Under the pieces are notes generated by a model, which did no database searches, was not told where the DNA came from, and worked only from the letters and a program-made list of their open reading frames with translations. From Aphrophora alni (taxonomy: Eukaryota; Arthropoda; Insecta; Hemiptera; Aphrophoridae): a stretch of DNA of 64,000 bases. The translations under genes and the position numbers were made by a program. The DNA is taken from positions 42,960,368-43,024,367 of the forward strand of contig OY740768.1 in assembly GCA_963513935.1 (NCBI GenBank), in the 5' to 3' direction. This document shows, piece after piece, positions 11,901 through 25,453 of this stretch (positions within the stretch are counted from its first letter, which is position 1; each line of letters starts with the position of its first letter).

Positions 11901-14900
11901 AAATTCGTAACATACTTACTCCAAATCCTTTACATCTAACATTGTTTTCATTTCACACATAAATTCAATGCAGCTCTCTGAGAAAAATGATATATAAAAA
12001 GTTGTTTTGGATAATATTAATATTTTTTATGAATTTGTTAAAAAATGTTTAAAAAGGAGCAAAATGGCCCTAAATTATAGTTGTTAGTTATAGGGTTAAG
12101 TAAAAAATATATAATTCAGGAACAATTGAAAAAAATGTAAATCACAATATTGATCTCAGATGTTTAAAACGATGTCATACAAAACACTGTAATTGTCTCA
12201 ATGTAATAGTGTTTTTTAACCATTATTTTATTTGTACGTCCATGTAAGTTTTGTTTAAATGCAAAAAAAACCTTTTCAGTCATTTTTTTTTGTAATTCTG
12301 CGTATTCACATGAATGAGAAATTTTCTTAGTAGTTTTATTACAATCTTGGTGCTCACTCATTCTCTTTTGTCTTCTAATAGTTATATAATCAAAATTTAC
12401 TATTACAGTTCTTGATGCTCACTCATCCTAAAATTTCCCTTTATCCTCTAATAGTTAAATAAGTCAAGTTTATTATTAAAATTCTTGCTTGCTCAGTCTG
12501 CATTTTTCCTTGTCTTTGAACAGTTAAATAATTTAAGTTCTTCATGCTCCCTCATCCTCTACTCTTCCTTTGTCTTCTAATAGTTAAATAATTCAAGTTT
12601 ATTATTATTGTTCATAGTGAACTTAATTTTTTTATTATCTTCTAATCATCCAAAGTGATTTAATCAATTATATAATTATCATGCCAATCCTCTTCTTTGA
12701 ATTAGTTTTTCTGTAAGGAATCCTATCTCTCCCAATTATCTTCCTTCCTAATTAACCAAACATCTCGCTATCTTCCTTGTATTAAAACTAATGGATTGTT
12801 TTATTCTAGGTTGTTCCTAAACTACTTATTATACTAGAATGTACTCCTAACAACAGAGACCAAGTTGTTCTTTTGAATGCAATCTCTTCTTTTATGAATG
12901 CGTGTCTAACAAATTTTGTTTTCACATGTAAGTAATATTAATTTTAAATGATTTTTTCACTGTAACAAATATTTTTAATATATTTGATTATATTGTTATA
13001 ACTATTATGTTGATGTCATCAGATTTTCACAATAGAGGAGGATATAGACCTTGGTATGTGCCTATTTAAAACAGTTTCTTTATGTGAACATTATTTATTA
13101 CTGTTAATGAAATCACAATTAAATTTTAATTTCATATTCAAAGTGCTCTTAAGGCATAAATACACAATACCATATAACAAACTTCTTTTACAGAAGAATT
13201 ACAAGCGCGGTATGTTAGAAATTTAATTACACAACAGATTTTTTTGTTGCTTTTATGTTTCTTTTTAACCCATTTCTGTCTGTTACTATTTTCTATAAGA
13301 TTCTTTACCAGCTATTTTAATAATGAAATTATGTATTACTTTGTGAGGAACTTAGGATAGAAAGTTTGTCTAGATGTTATAACGGTTTTTCTTTGTAGAA
13401 GATGATCATTTACTGTTGAATGTATACATCATCATAAAATTCATATTGTTTGGATCTGCATGTAATCTCATGTATTCTATAGGCCATAAGACTAGTTTAA
13501 AAAAAATAATACACAGCCGAAAGAATTTTTCTAAAAGGTGCAGCATTTCGAAGTTCTTTAGCACATAAACATAAGTTTTATTTAAAGTTGTAATATTTAA
13601 TAAATAGTATGAGTTTCATATATTGACTGTGCAATTTTGAGATCTGTATAGCACTTGAAAATGGATAAATAGGCAACCAATCAATTGTATAACCTAATTC
13701 AACCCTTTGAAAATTGATTAACAATATTATATTTTTTATGAACAGCAGAAGGAGGTGTGTTGGCAGAAGCATGGGTGACATGGCCTAAAGTATTGTTACA
13801 ATCAGTACAACACAATAGTCCAGACGTACGAACAGAAAGTTTCAAAGCTATTAAAACACTGCTTCCTCATTTGCAACAGCCAATAAGGTTACAACTTTAT
13901 CCTATCTTAGTTACATCTGTTACATCAAACCAAGAGCAGTCGCTGCCCGTTAGGTATTCAAAAATTGATTTACATATATATAAGTTTTTATTGGTGAATG
14001 GTAGATTAAAAGCTTTGTTATTATGTTTTAAATCAATCATTTTATTATAAGAGAATTAAAAAAAAAAAAAATAAAAAAAAAAATAAATAAAAAAATAAAA
14101 AATTAGGCCTAATTATAAGTAAATAATGGTTTGTGGTAGTTGTATAGAAACTAAAACTCAGCCAATGATATAATTAATAATTTTATTCTGGTTTTAAAGT
14201 TACTGGTTAGCAGTGAATTGTTCATATTATTGACATAGTTTAAATGGACATTTGCCATAATTTGTCTATATAAAAAAAACTAATACATAAAATTTTGAGA
14301 GTGTAAATCGACACCCATTATTAGGAGATAAAACTAAAACGTGAGGAAAGTGGAAAAAAAAACCCAACATAGCCTAGTAGTTAGTTAGTGTTTTGGGGAT
14401 TCGAGGCTATTTAGACTCTTGTCACTGCAACCCAAATGGATCTTTTGTGACCACCCAACTAATTATGTTTTAGTCCCAGCCAAGATTTAAGCTTCCTAAG
14501 AATCTTAAATTGGTTCTGGGTGTCATAATCATTACCTCTGCGGCGGTGGGGAAGGGAGTGTTGAGGTAAAGTAGCCTTTTGTAGGTTAGAGATTCACACT
14601 CACACAACCAGTGTTCGGTTGTTTCTTTATGTGTCAGACAGAAGCGAGATAAATTCACTGATGCCTTTCCCATATGTTTTAGATGATAATTCACTGGACA
14701 ATGTCTGGATAGTAGGCCAATAATCAGCCTAACCTCCCTTCAAAATAGCTTAGTAGTTTCAGACCCTGTTAGAAACTAAAACTAAAACTAGTAATGGAAT
14801 AACGGAATCCAGAAGAGCAGTCAAAATAATTAAAGCTCAATACAAACATGATCAGAAAACCCATAAGTCATAGAACTACACAACACAAGGATGTGAGGCT

Positions 14901-17900
14901 TCACAGGTAAACTTACTAAACAGGGGGTTGTATGTTGAAAAAATTTCAGCTTTATTTAAGTAGAGGAAATTTAATTTTTAATTCAGTTTTTATTAACATG
15001 GCCTTATTTTTATACTGATTTGCCTGGTAGATTTTTCCGATAGCTTTATATATGATGCTTCAATTATTTTTTGTTTATACATGTTCACGTTAAAATCATA
15101 AATTTAATTGGGTTCTTCCCAGTTAAATTTATGATTTTCAGATCAAATATATTTGTCTATTTTTTATTTATATATTAGACCTGATTGCGTGTTGTTTTGT
15201 GTTCACTAATACTTATATTTAGAGATTTTTCTTTGTAGGTTCTAGTTTTTGATTTATCACTTGATAACAGGAGTTGATTTATTACTTTTCAAACATTGTA
15301 CTGTATGTCACAGTAAAAGAGTTCTTCTCAAAGTAATACAAATTTTTTTTAATGAAAGAGTCAATGCTGATTTATTTAAATTCCTGCAAAAATTCAAAAA
15401 TAAAAGTCATACTAGGAGAAGATATTGTCCATATATTTCTATTTGTTTAACATATTATAAATCCCAAACATACATATTTGTAGTATCAGAAAGATTGTCA
15501 GTAGACATGGTGAAATATTTGTTTTCTAAAAATAAATAGAAAGCCTGGTGAAAATATAATTTTGCTATTTATTTGTTTTTTGTGTACAAATTTCAACTTT
15601 AAATTAGTTATTGAAAACATTTTTTGGTTTTTATAATTGAGGGTTATTCAGAATTGAGCTAAATTTAATACAGTTTCAATCAATATTAATGGCCTAATGG
15701 TTGAGCTGTTAATTTAAGAATCTGTTTTTTTTTAAATCGATGGTGAAATATTATTATTGATAGAATTATTATTTATTCCATTAAATTGATTTATGGATGT
15801 AATGCTTAACTGTCTGTGTTTAATAACTTATATTTGAAACATAAAGAAACAATTAATTCTATTGTTCTTAAAATAAAAATAAAAATTCTACTTTTCAACA
15901 TTCATGTTCTAATGATGCAGCTATAGCCACAAGTCGAGAGTTTATAGTCACCACAAATTAGTTTTTGTCAAAAAGTATATTACCCGAATTTTGACACTAG
16001 AAACAAATGAAATTTAGATGGTGAGGAGGTGGATATCTTCATACATTTTGTACATTTTTTTCGTTAGTAAAAAAGCATCAGTTATTACCAGTCAGCCTTT
16101 AAATGAGGGAGTGTACTTGATATCCATTGTTTTTTAATTTTCTGAAAAATGATGGAACGACTTGATGTTCCAATAGGCCTTCAAAAAGTCAAAATGACGA
16201 AATTATTGATAAAGTGGTAACTTTGGTCATGCAGGATTCTCATTTTAGTGGAAAGTGACAGCAAATTTCAAACAAAAATAGGTGTTAAAGGAACGGAAGC
16301 ATTTCTGAAGTGTTACAGAGGATGCTGAACTTAGAAAATGATGACTCTAATAACCTGAACACTGTGATTACTGGTGATGATTTTAGATATGACCCAGAAA
16401 CCTACATTTTTGTTACAGTGTTAACATTCAACATCTCTGAGGTCATAAAAAGCATGACATCCACTATTCTTTGACTCCCTGAGATAGTGTATTATACAGG
16501 GTTTACACATTACTACTGAGTTCTACCTGTGAATTCTCTACAGAGGTCACCTTTGGACAGCAATAACTTGGCATAACTAGGGGTTAGCGAAGCTTCAAAT
16601 TTGTTGGTTTGGATCAGGTCCTAATAGATATCTGATCTCGGTTCAGATCGCCAAATTATTTCGGATCGGATTTGTTTCTTGATTTATAATATTTGTGTAC
16701 AATTTTAAAACTGTGGTAAGGAAGGAGGGAGTACTCAAGGGAAGTGATAACAAAGACTCTAGGCCAAGTTTAAATAACAAAGACCTTAGTCCAAGTATAG
16801 GAATATGATATTCTTTTGTTTCATGGGAAATAAAAAACACTTTAGACAAAACTTAAAAATTAGAAATATTATTAAAAAATATTTTACATAATTATTTTGT
16901 TCTGTTTTTTTATTAGTAATAAGTCATATTTACAGTAAACATGAATTAGAAGTCTATTATTTATTAAACCATCAAAATGACTTTCGTACGCTCACACAAC
17001 TTTTACTGTAAATGTGACCGTCTCCACTTCTTTTGACCAGCTGGAAGCTCCGGCTGGCTGGAGACCGCGTACACTTTAGCCGAATCTTGTCAGGATGGGC
17101 CAAGGAGTCGGGTTAGGACGCTAATGAACGCACGCAACGCAAGTGAAATTAAATGTTATATTTTATTTTATCGCCGAATTAAAAGATTACAGAATTATTT
17201 ATAATTTATAAAAAAGACATAACGTAAAAAGATATAGCCTTAATAGTGGCCGAAAAGCATATCGTTTAATTTAGCTAGCACGTGGCCGAAAATGGACTGA
17301 CCTCGTCCCGTCGCGGTCTTCCTTCTTGCGGCTCTCGGAACAGACTCCCGCTCGGCTCGCTGGTTCAAGCCCTCCACTCCTTGTCTCTCCCCCCTTCTAC
17401 GTCATATTGCACTGCTCAACAAAATCGCAAGTGCCAATTCATATTTTATTATTTAAAATCCCTTTCCATTACATCCTTATTTATAATTATTATGGTTTTG
17501 GTTTGGTGGGCTCCTTGGCTGGGCCACATAAACAAATATAAGTAATAAGAAAAATAAGGATTCCCCGAAATACAAAAACAAGAAACAAAATTAAAACTGT
17601 ATTAAATCCGGTATGTTTATTATATTATCCATATGTACATTTCTATGATATGGTCTTCATCCTCAGAGGTTTACAGCTAAACTAAATATAAACCTACAGC
17701 CTAAAGTCAAGTACCAAGTACCCTCCCACTCTTAACTGGTCAATCACAAAGAGGCACGTTTTGCCTCAGGTAAGTGACCCAGATTTCGAAGGCTCAATGC
17801 TCTTGGCAACCTTATGGACTATCTGGTACAATAAACTAATAACTCACAAGTAGTTACACTTTATAAAATTTTACAACACTGGATTGTAATTTAAGAAAAT

Positions 17901-20777
17901 ATAAATATAAAATATAGATTGTATGATTATTAATTTTTGAAATGCAAGAATTGATTACCATACAAAACAAAATAAACTGGAACTAATAAAAACAGTTAAT
18001 AAAAAACACTTATTCGGTAAAATATTAGTCTCAGGTCGATGTTTTAAATGGTTTTGATAATAAATTGGTAGAGTTTGAAAAAAAACCTACAGAAGATGGA
18101 AGTTTACTAGCACTCAAATTCGATTCTTTATTTAGTAGTGAAAATACTTATGTTCTAAGTGTCATTTTGTGTGTTACAAATAACAAACAGTTCTGTCCCT
18201 TAAAACCTTAGAGTGAAAGATCATAACCTACTAAATGTGATGGAAGGGGTAACTAGTTAGCTATGATTTGTCAAATTTATTTCAGATGGATCTATTTCAC
18301 CTCAAGAAAACTTTAATATGCATTACTTTCTAACAAATAAGAATATAATGTGTGTTCATTGCTTCACTTTTGATTAATAATATGGCTTATGGATTTTTTA
18401 TAGGGCTATATATTTTTATTATCATAACTGATGCAAGCAAGTTATTTTTATTTATTTTACAATCAAATAAGCTGGAAACATATCATCTTTGACTGCCACT
18501 TTTCAATATTTTATCTGGTTTTATTTTGCGATGTTTATTTGTTTTCTTCTATTTTTAGTAGGAATAAAATAATAACAAATTAGGCCTTTGTTAAAATCGC
18601 TTTAGTTATTTTGTAAATAATACATCATTCCTATCTACAGTCAATAAAGACCTCATATAAAATAGCTTTTTTTCTATGCTTTAATATTTTTAAAGTGAAA
18701 ATACTACGAATTAAGGTTTATTTATAAAAGAGAATTTTAAAAAAGCTCCCAATAGTTTTCATTGTAATATGATACGATTGAAATTGACCCCCAAGAATTT
18801 TTTTTTGAAAATGAGTATTCCTGTTTCAAAGCAACCATTATAATATTTTTCTGGGAAATTAAGTAATAGTTGTTATTTTTTTCTATGCAGTTGCTCTGTA
18901 ATCAGTAAAGCATAATTGTGTAACTCAAAACTTTGTTAGTGTTGAAGAAACTATCTATTAATATAATATTACCATCCCCTTTTTATCATTTTTGGAATTG
19001 AGATTTATATAAAATAATTTGTCAGTGTTAATAAAATAGTTGTTTATTTTATTTTGTAGTGAATCCAATCATCTATCTAGAATCGATTTAAGAGTATGAA
19101 TAGACCATTATGAGAAATCAGTAAGCTAATTTCAATTTTATAATTCCATTAGATAATATTTATGTTTACGAGAAGCATCAAATTATGCATCACAAAAATA
19201 AGACAGAACATATCCAAAAACAATGCTTCCACAAAGATAAAACTATTAATGCAAATGCAGGTAAAATGGGGAGAAACTAGTTGGCCTTGAACATGTTACC
19301 CATATTCTATAAAAATACATTTTTTCCTCCTTATATGAATCTCACTCATAATTTAATATCATGTCAATGTTAGAATTTAATTAATTTTAGAACGAGCATA
19401 GGGCTTTTTTCTATATTCTTTATCCTTTGGACTGTAATGCGACTCATTCAAAGTTGTGAAATTTGAAGCATGTCTTACTGAATTATTTATCTAATATTGT
19501 ATACATACAATAATAATATATTCTATGTTCCATTTTTATTTTATTTATTTATTTTATGTCATTATAATTTGTGTGATTCAATTTTGTTTTTATTTTATTT
19601 TGATTTAAGAGTAATTGTTAAGTTATTTTTCCTAGTAATAAACTTATTTGTTGGTCTATTTTATTTTGTATTTTCTTAAATTACAGTTCTGTGTTATAAA
19701 ATTTGATACAGTGTACCTAATTGTTGGTTAATTAGTTTATTGTACCAGGTAAGTCTATATGGTTGCCAATAGCATTGAGCCTTCCAAATTTGGGTCAGTT
19801 ACCTGAGGCAAGACGTGTCTCTTTGTGATTGACCGGTTAAGAGTGGGAGGGTACTTGATACTTGACCCCATAGTCATAACAAATGGTGTATCGGCTTAAC
19901 AAATGATAGTCATAAAAAATGATGTTCGAGTTAATAACAAGATGCTGATAATAATGATCCGTGTAATTCAATCCGATCCGAAGTTAACAAAAAATTATTT
20001 GATTCGATCCCATTCAACTTTACCGCTAATCATAACACCTCTCCTTCCTTGCATCTAATTCAGAATTTCTTGACCAAACACAGCACTCCTACTTTCCCGT
20101 CATGACACTTTGTGACTTTTGACTGTTCTCCAAGCTGAAGATGTTGCTCAAAGACATCTGATTTCATGAAAACCCATCAGGTGCTGAGTTCCTTCACATA
20201 TAAATTCCCAGTAACTGATGCTCTCTGCGAGTAGGAAAACAAATGTGTGCATGAGCATAAACGTCACCTTCTGTGCTTCATTTGTTTCTGCAGGAATATT
20301 TGAACATGTCTTGTTTACTAAAGTTAGTTCAAATATTCTAAATTAAACAAGTACATTTATTGTTTTAGAAATATCTGTATGGAATGCCTCAAGATATTGG
20401 CAAGGACTTATCCCAAAGAGGTAGAAGAAAGCCTTCTTTTCCAGTTCAAAATTCAAAAAGGTAATTTGGGTGTTCTATTGTATTTCTAATTAATTAAAGA
20501 ATATTGTTTTATTAAAACATAAAAAACAAAGAAAAAAAGTATTGTATATCTGTATAGTTATTTAGCTATCAATATACTTTTCAATATTTTTTATCAAAGA
20601 AATATCTGATGAATTTTTCTACAAATCTCTTTTTGTTTTACTAATTTTTGAATGGCTGTAATTTTGGAACACAAAAACTGGTTTAACTAATTTGAAGTTC
20701 AGCTACTATATGGGATTGATTTTAATATTTTTTAAAACTAATTGTCATATTACTCATGGGAGATATGTTAATGTGCA

Positions 20778-20812
<35 letters not shown>

Positions 20813-23800
20813 CAAAATTAACAAGTGTTTTACAAGTTTAATTTAAATTTATCTTATATCCTTATTGCTCTTAATATTTTGAAAATTACCTGAAATATTA
20901 TTTTGCTTCAAATTTGAAATAGTATATACATGTTTCTTTTATTAATCAACTAAATCAAGTATTTTATAAAACAAAAAAAATCTCCAGAACTTGAAGTTGA
21001 TCATTAACTTTTAGTTTCTCACCTATAATATATATTACTATATAATATATATCGTAAGAGGTGCTATCAGAAAGTTCCTGGACTAAGTATAATAAATTTT
21101 TTTATCTCTGCGAATCAATACATCAAATCCAGTGTTTTTCCATGCTGAGAAAGTGTCAAAAAATCTTTTTCCTTAAAGCTATCAAACAACTCCTGCATTT
21201 ATTTCTGAATGTCTTCTACAGTGTCTTGTGGTTTTTCACTTTCGGGAACAGAGCAAAGACACAGGGGGCTATATCTGGTGAATATGGAGGGTGTAAGGTG
21301 GCAGTAATATTGTTTTTGGTCAAAAACTGTATTGTTTTCATTAAAACGTGAGCAGGTGCATTGTCATGATGCAACAGATAGTTTCTGTCTTTCCACAATT
21401 TGGGCTCTTTCGTCGCACATTCTCTCTCAGTCGTCTCAAAACACCACAATAAAAATCTGAGTTCACTGTAACACCAGCTGGCATGAAATCGCAATGGACA
21501 ATGCCTTTGATTTCGAAAAACACAATGTGCATGGTTTTTGTTTAATTTCTGATCTGCCTTGGTTTTTTTGGTCTCGGTGATTGTAGACTTTCCACTGTGA
21601 CAACTGGTATTTTTTTTATCATAGCCATAAAACCAGCTTTCATCACCGGTTATAACCCTAGAGGTCATTTTCAGACGTTTCTCTGAGTTCACTGTACATA
21701 TCGAAATGGCACTGTTTCTGATCCATAGACAAAAGCAGCAAGAGGAATGAATTTTGCATGTCTAAATTTTCAATTAGAATTTATTTGTAGGTTCCATAGC
21801 TAATGCCGACACTTGTACAAAAAATCATGGATTATTTGACGACAGTCTTCGTGAATGAGTTGTCAAAATTTTTCAACATTTTCATCCATTTTACTCGTAG
21901 AAGGTCATCCTGAACAATGGTCATCTTTAAGAGAAGTTCTGCCAGCATTGAAACGAGCATACTATATTCAAAAACCTGTGTTTTGTTAAGGGAACGTTCT
22001 TCTCGAAGCATTACAAAAGTTTCAGTATTCAATTTACCAAGTTTAAAACAACTCTTGATGCAAGTTCTTTGCTCGAATTTATCAACCATCATAAAAATTG
22101 CAATTAAATGTTAACACACGATTATAAAACACAACTCATAGACCAAACATGACCTCACAATACAATGAAACTCTGCACACTGACTTATTAGGTATTACAT
22201 AATCGAACGCTCACATGCTGGCTTGTACAGACACTTTCTGATAGCACCTTGTAGAAATAAAGTTATGTGATGGGTCAAAAATTCGTTGTTTAGTTTTTTG
22301 CAGATATATCTATTTTCAAGTCCCTTATAAAAGTGGTGTGTAGTTTCTGGTTTTGACTAAAAAAAAATGGGTTTTGGATGTGTGTTTTACACATAGTCTC
22401 TCTTATGTGGAGTGCTCTATAGTGGGCGTATTTTAGTCATTTTCTAGGGGCTTTTTCCCATTTGCTTAACCCACCAACGGTTATCATTCACCATTACGCC
22501 CACTTAGAATGGTCCCATCACAATAAATAAAATACCGTTGGAAAGCTAATGTTCCGTAGATGCATATCATGCAAAAAAAAAATACCACAAAACGTTATAA
22601 ATAATATTCCAAAAATTGGTGAAGTTCGCATATTTTTGATGCGAAACGTCAAAGTTTTACGTTAACAAGTTTTAAACAAAACATTCGTCTCGTTTGTCTA
22701 TTTTTCCTATTTCGAAATTTCAGTCAGTCACATCTGACATAACACTGCTTGATAGATCGCGTCTTTCTCTTCAAAACCGTCTTTTTCAAATGTTTTCAAC
22801 TAGTATAGTTTTTATTATATAAAAATTAAACCAAATCAAGAATTTTAACGCTATTTTACACGCTAAAAATTACATTTTTTGCAATTCAACTTTTATCCTA
22901 GTAGATATTATATTATCGAAATGTATTCTATACCATTGAAAAGGTAATCTTTCAATCTTTCATAACCAAGTTTAGAAAATTTTATTTAGCGTGTAGTAGA
23001 GAAATACGACTAGACTGAAGTTTACCTTGTTAGCGCTAGATTGCGACAGTTTCTCGCAGCGAGTTTTATATAGAAAATATCACCTATATGTTCATATATT
23101 TTTTCGAAATGGTAAAACTTGTCCAAATGTTACAAGTTGACAATATTATATAGTATTTTTCTTCCTCTTTCGAACTATGAAGACGAAATCATCCTAAGCT
23201 ATATAGTTTACGAGTTATATCCATTCTAGGAAATGATCCTCTGAACTTTCAGACCGGTTGGCGATATTCAGTGTCTAGACAGTCTTGAAGAATCCGATCT
23301 TTATTTTTATACAATCTTGTCGTTTTTGATATAACTGTAAAGAGGAGGTTTCAATGTTTAACCTTGTATTTGAAACACATCTGTACAAGGGAAAATACAA
23401 AGGCTGTGGTACTTTATAAAACGTAGAATAACCTCAAATTTGTTACTTCGATCTCGCAAGATTTTTGCCGATGTGGAAATTTCAAAGTGTAATAGCTTTG
23501 TGTTTTTATAGTGAATATAAGTTTCATGAAGTGATTTTTTTATTATAATTTGTTTATACAACTTAAAATAAATGTGTCAATGTTTGTAGAGTGTAGTTAT
23601 GAATGATAATTCATATTTTCGGCCTAGTCTAGCCAAATATAGTACTAGTCAGGCCTAGTTCTAGATTTGCTTTTGGAACTTTTAGTTTCAAGAAACCATT
23701 TATTTATTATAATATGTATATACATAATATATAAATGTATATACAACTTATAATAAATGTGTCAATGTTTGTAGAGTGTATTTATTAGTGATATTTCATA

Positions 23801-25417
23801 TTTTTGGTTTTTTTTTCACAGCCCTAACCTCAACGTCTAGGCTATTGTGAAGGTAGATTTTTATCATAAATGACCCATGTCTAATGAAAATTTTAAAAAT
23901 TGATTTTTTTTTTTTTTAGTAACTTTTATCCACAAATATATAACAAATCTCTAGGAATTCTTCAAAAAAATGAAAAAAAAAATCTTATATGGTTTATGTA
24001 CTGATTTCTGTAAAATTTTCTCTCCGCTACTCTCGATTTTTTGGTATTTGACCAAAAAACTCCAAATGTTTTACATCTAACATTTTTTTTCACTACACAC
24101 CTACATTCTATGCACCTTTCTGGACATGATATATATATATATATATAGAAGTTCTGTATAAAATATATTTTACTGTTTTTAATGTTTTTTTGAAAAAAAA
24201 GAGAAAATTCAGTTTTTACGTAAAATATTTTTTTACATTTTTAAAATGTAACAAATTTATATATTTTTTTTCCTAAATATATTCACAAATAATACACAAA
24301 ATTTTTGTATATCTTAGAAATAGGTAATAAACTATTGATTTTGGGTGATACAGGTTTTTCTGAAAAAAAGTTAATATCATTTTTGACATCTAACATACTT
24401 ACTCCAAAACCGTTTCAAAAATTAATTTTTTTATTACATAGATGAATTCTATGCATCTTTCTGAGAAAAATGATATCTTATAAGTTAGGTTTTGTATACA
24501 AATAATATTTTTTATTAATTTTTTAAAAAACGAAGAAAATTAACACTGCCAAATCGTGGGTTTTAATAACTCAAAATTCGGGGATAGCTAGGCCTACCAC
24601 AAAAAAAAAAAAAACAACGCAAAATACGATTTTCTGAAAATTGGCTTGAACTACAGTATTTGTAACAGATTTTGCTTTAGTGAAGCTTCCAAGGACCCAT
24701 ATATAGGATTCAGTTATACAGGATGTGTTGCATTTCCAATATTTTATTTGTGTAATCCTTTCATTATTTTAAGATAGAAAAAGGTCCCATAAACATGTCA
24801 TAAAATGCTTAGTTAGATCTGACGTTATGTTTCTATTAATTTTGAAATTTTTTTAGTAGAATTGGATAAGATATCGAGTTCAGATTTGGTATATGCATTT
24901 TTGTATATATCATACATAACCAAGACTTTATTTCATATATTTTCAACACTTTACCAAAAATTGAAAGAGTTAAAATATTTTCCTTTTTTCATGACAAATG
25001 ATATAGTATTGTTATTAATTTTTGTTAGTCTGAGGATAATAAAGTTATCGATTAAAAAAATTAAAATTTCATTTCTTGATAATAGACTAAAACATCTAGA
25101 AGTTTATGATACCAGTTATTGGATTTATTACATTTGAATAATTAGAAATAACTAACATTATAAACTTCTGAGTATTTTACCAACAAATTATGTTTAAATA
25201 TTTTTATTTATAACTTTATTATTCATTTTTTATTATGGTGTTACTTAACCAGTAACCAGCTGCTTCTAAAATATATTTCTAGAGTTATTACTTGCCTGAG
25301 CAATCTTGATGAACAAGTTTTTATTGTCGACAGCTGATTCACCTATTTATCAGGTGTGGTAATTTTCACAACCATGAAAGACAATAAATGTTAGTTTAAT
25401 AGTCTCGAGAGCAAACT

Positions 25418-25453
<36 letters not shown>

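Noticed and set aside
15249..15539. 96-codon open frame on the + strand
   Set aside because: No recognisable motif, non-ATG start, intron-like composition and no splice context; most likely chance.
17282..17545. 87-codon frame in a GC-richer block
   Set aside because: Overlapping frames in two phases and no domain; it lies inside nested repeat insertions.
17600..17700. Another hammerhead-like terminus on the minus strand (ctgaggatgaagac ... gaaatgtac)
   Set aside because: Core CTGAGGA and GAAA are present, but helix III/GTC and helix I do not form; kept only as a probable Penelope-like remnant.
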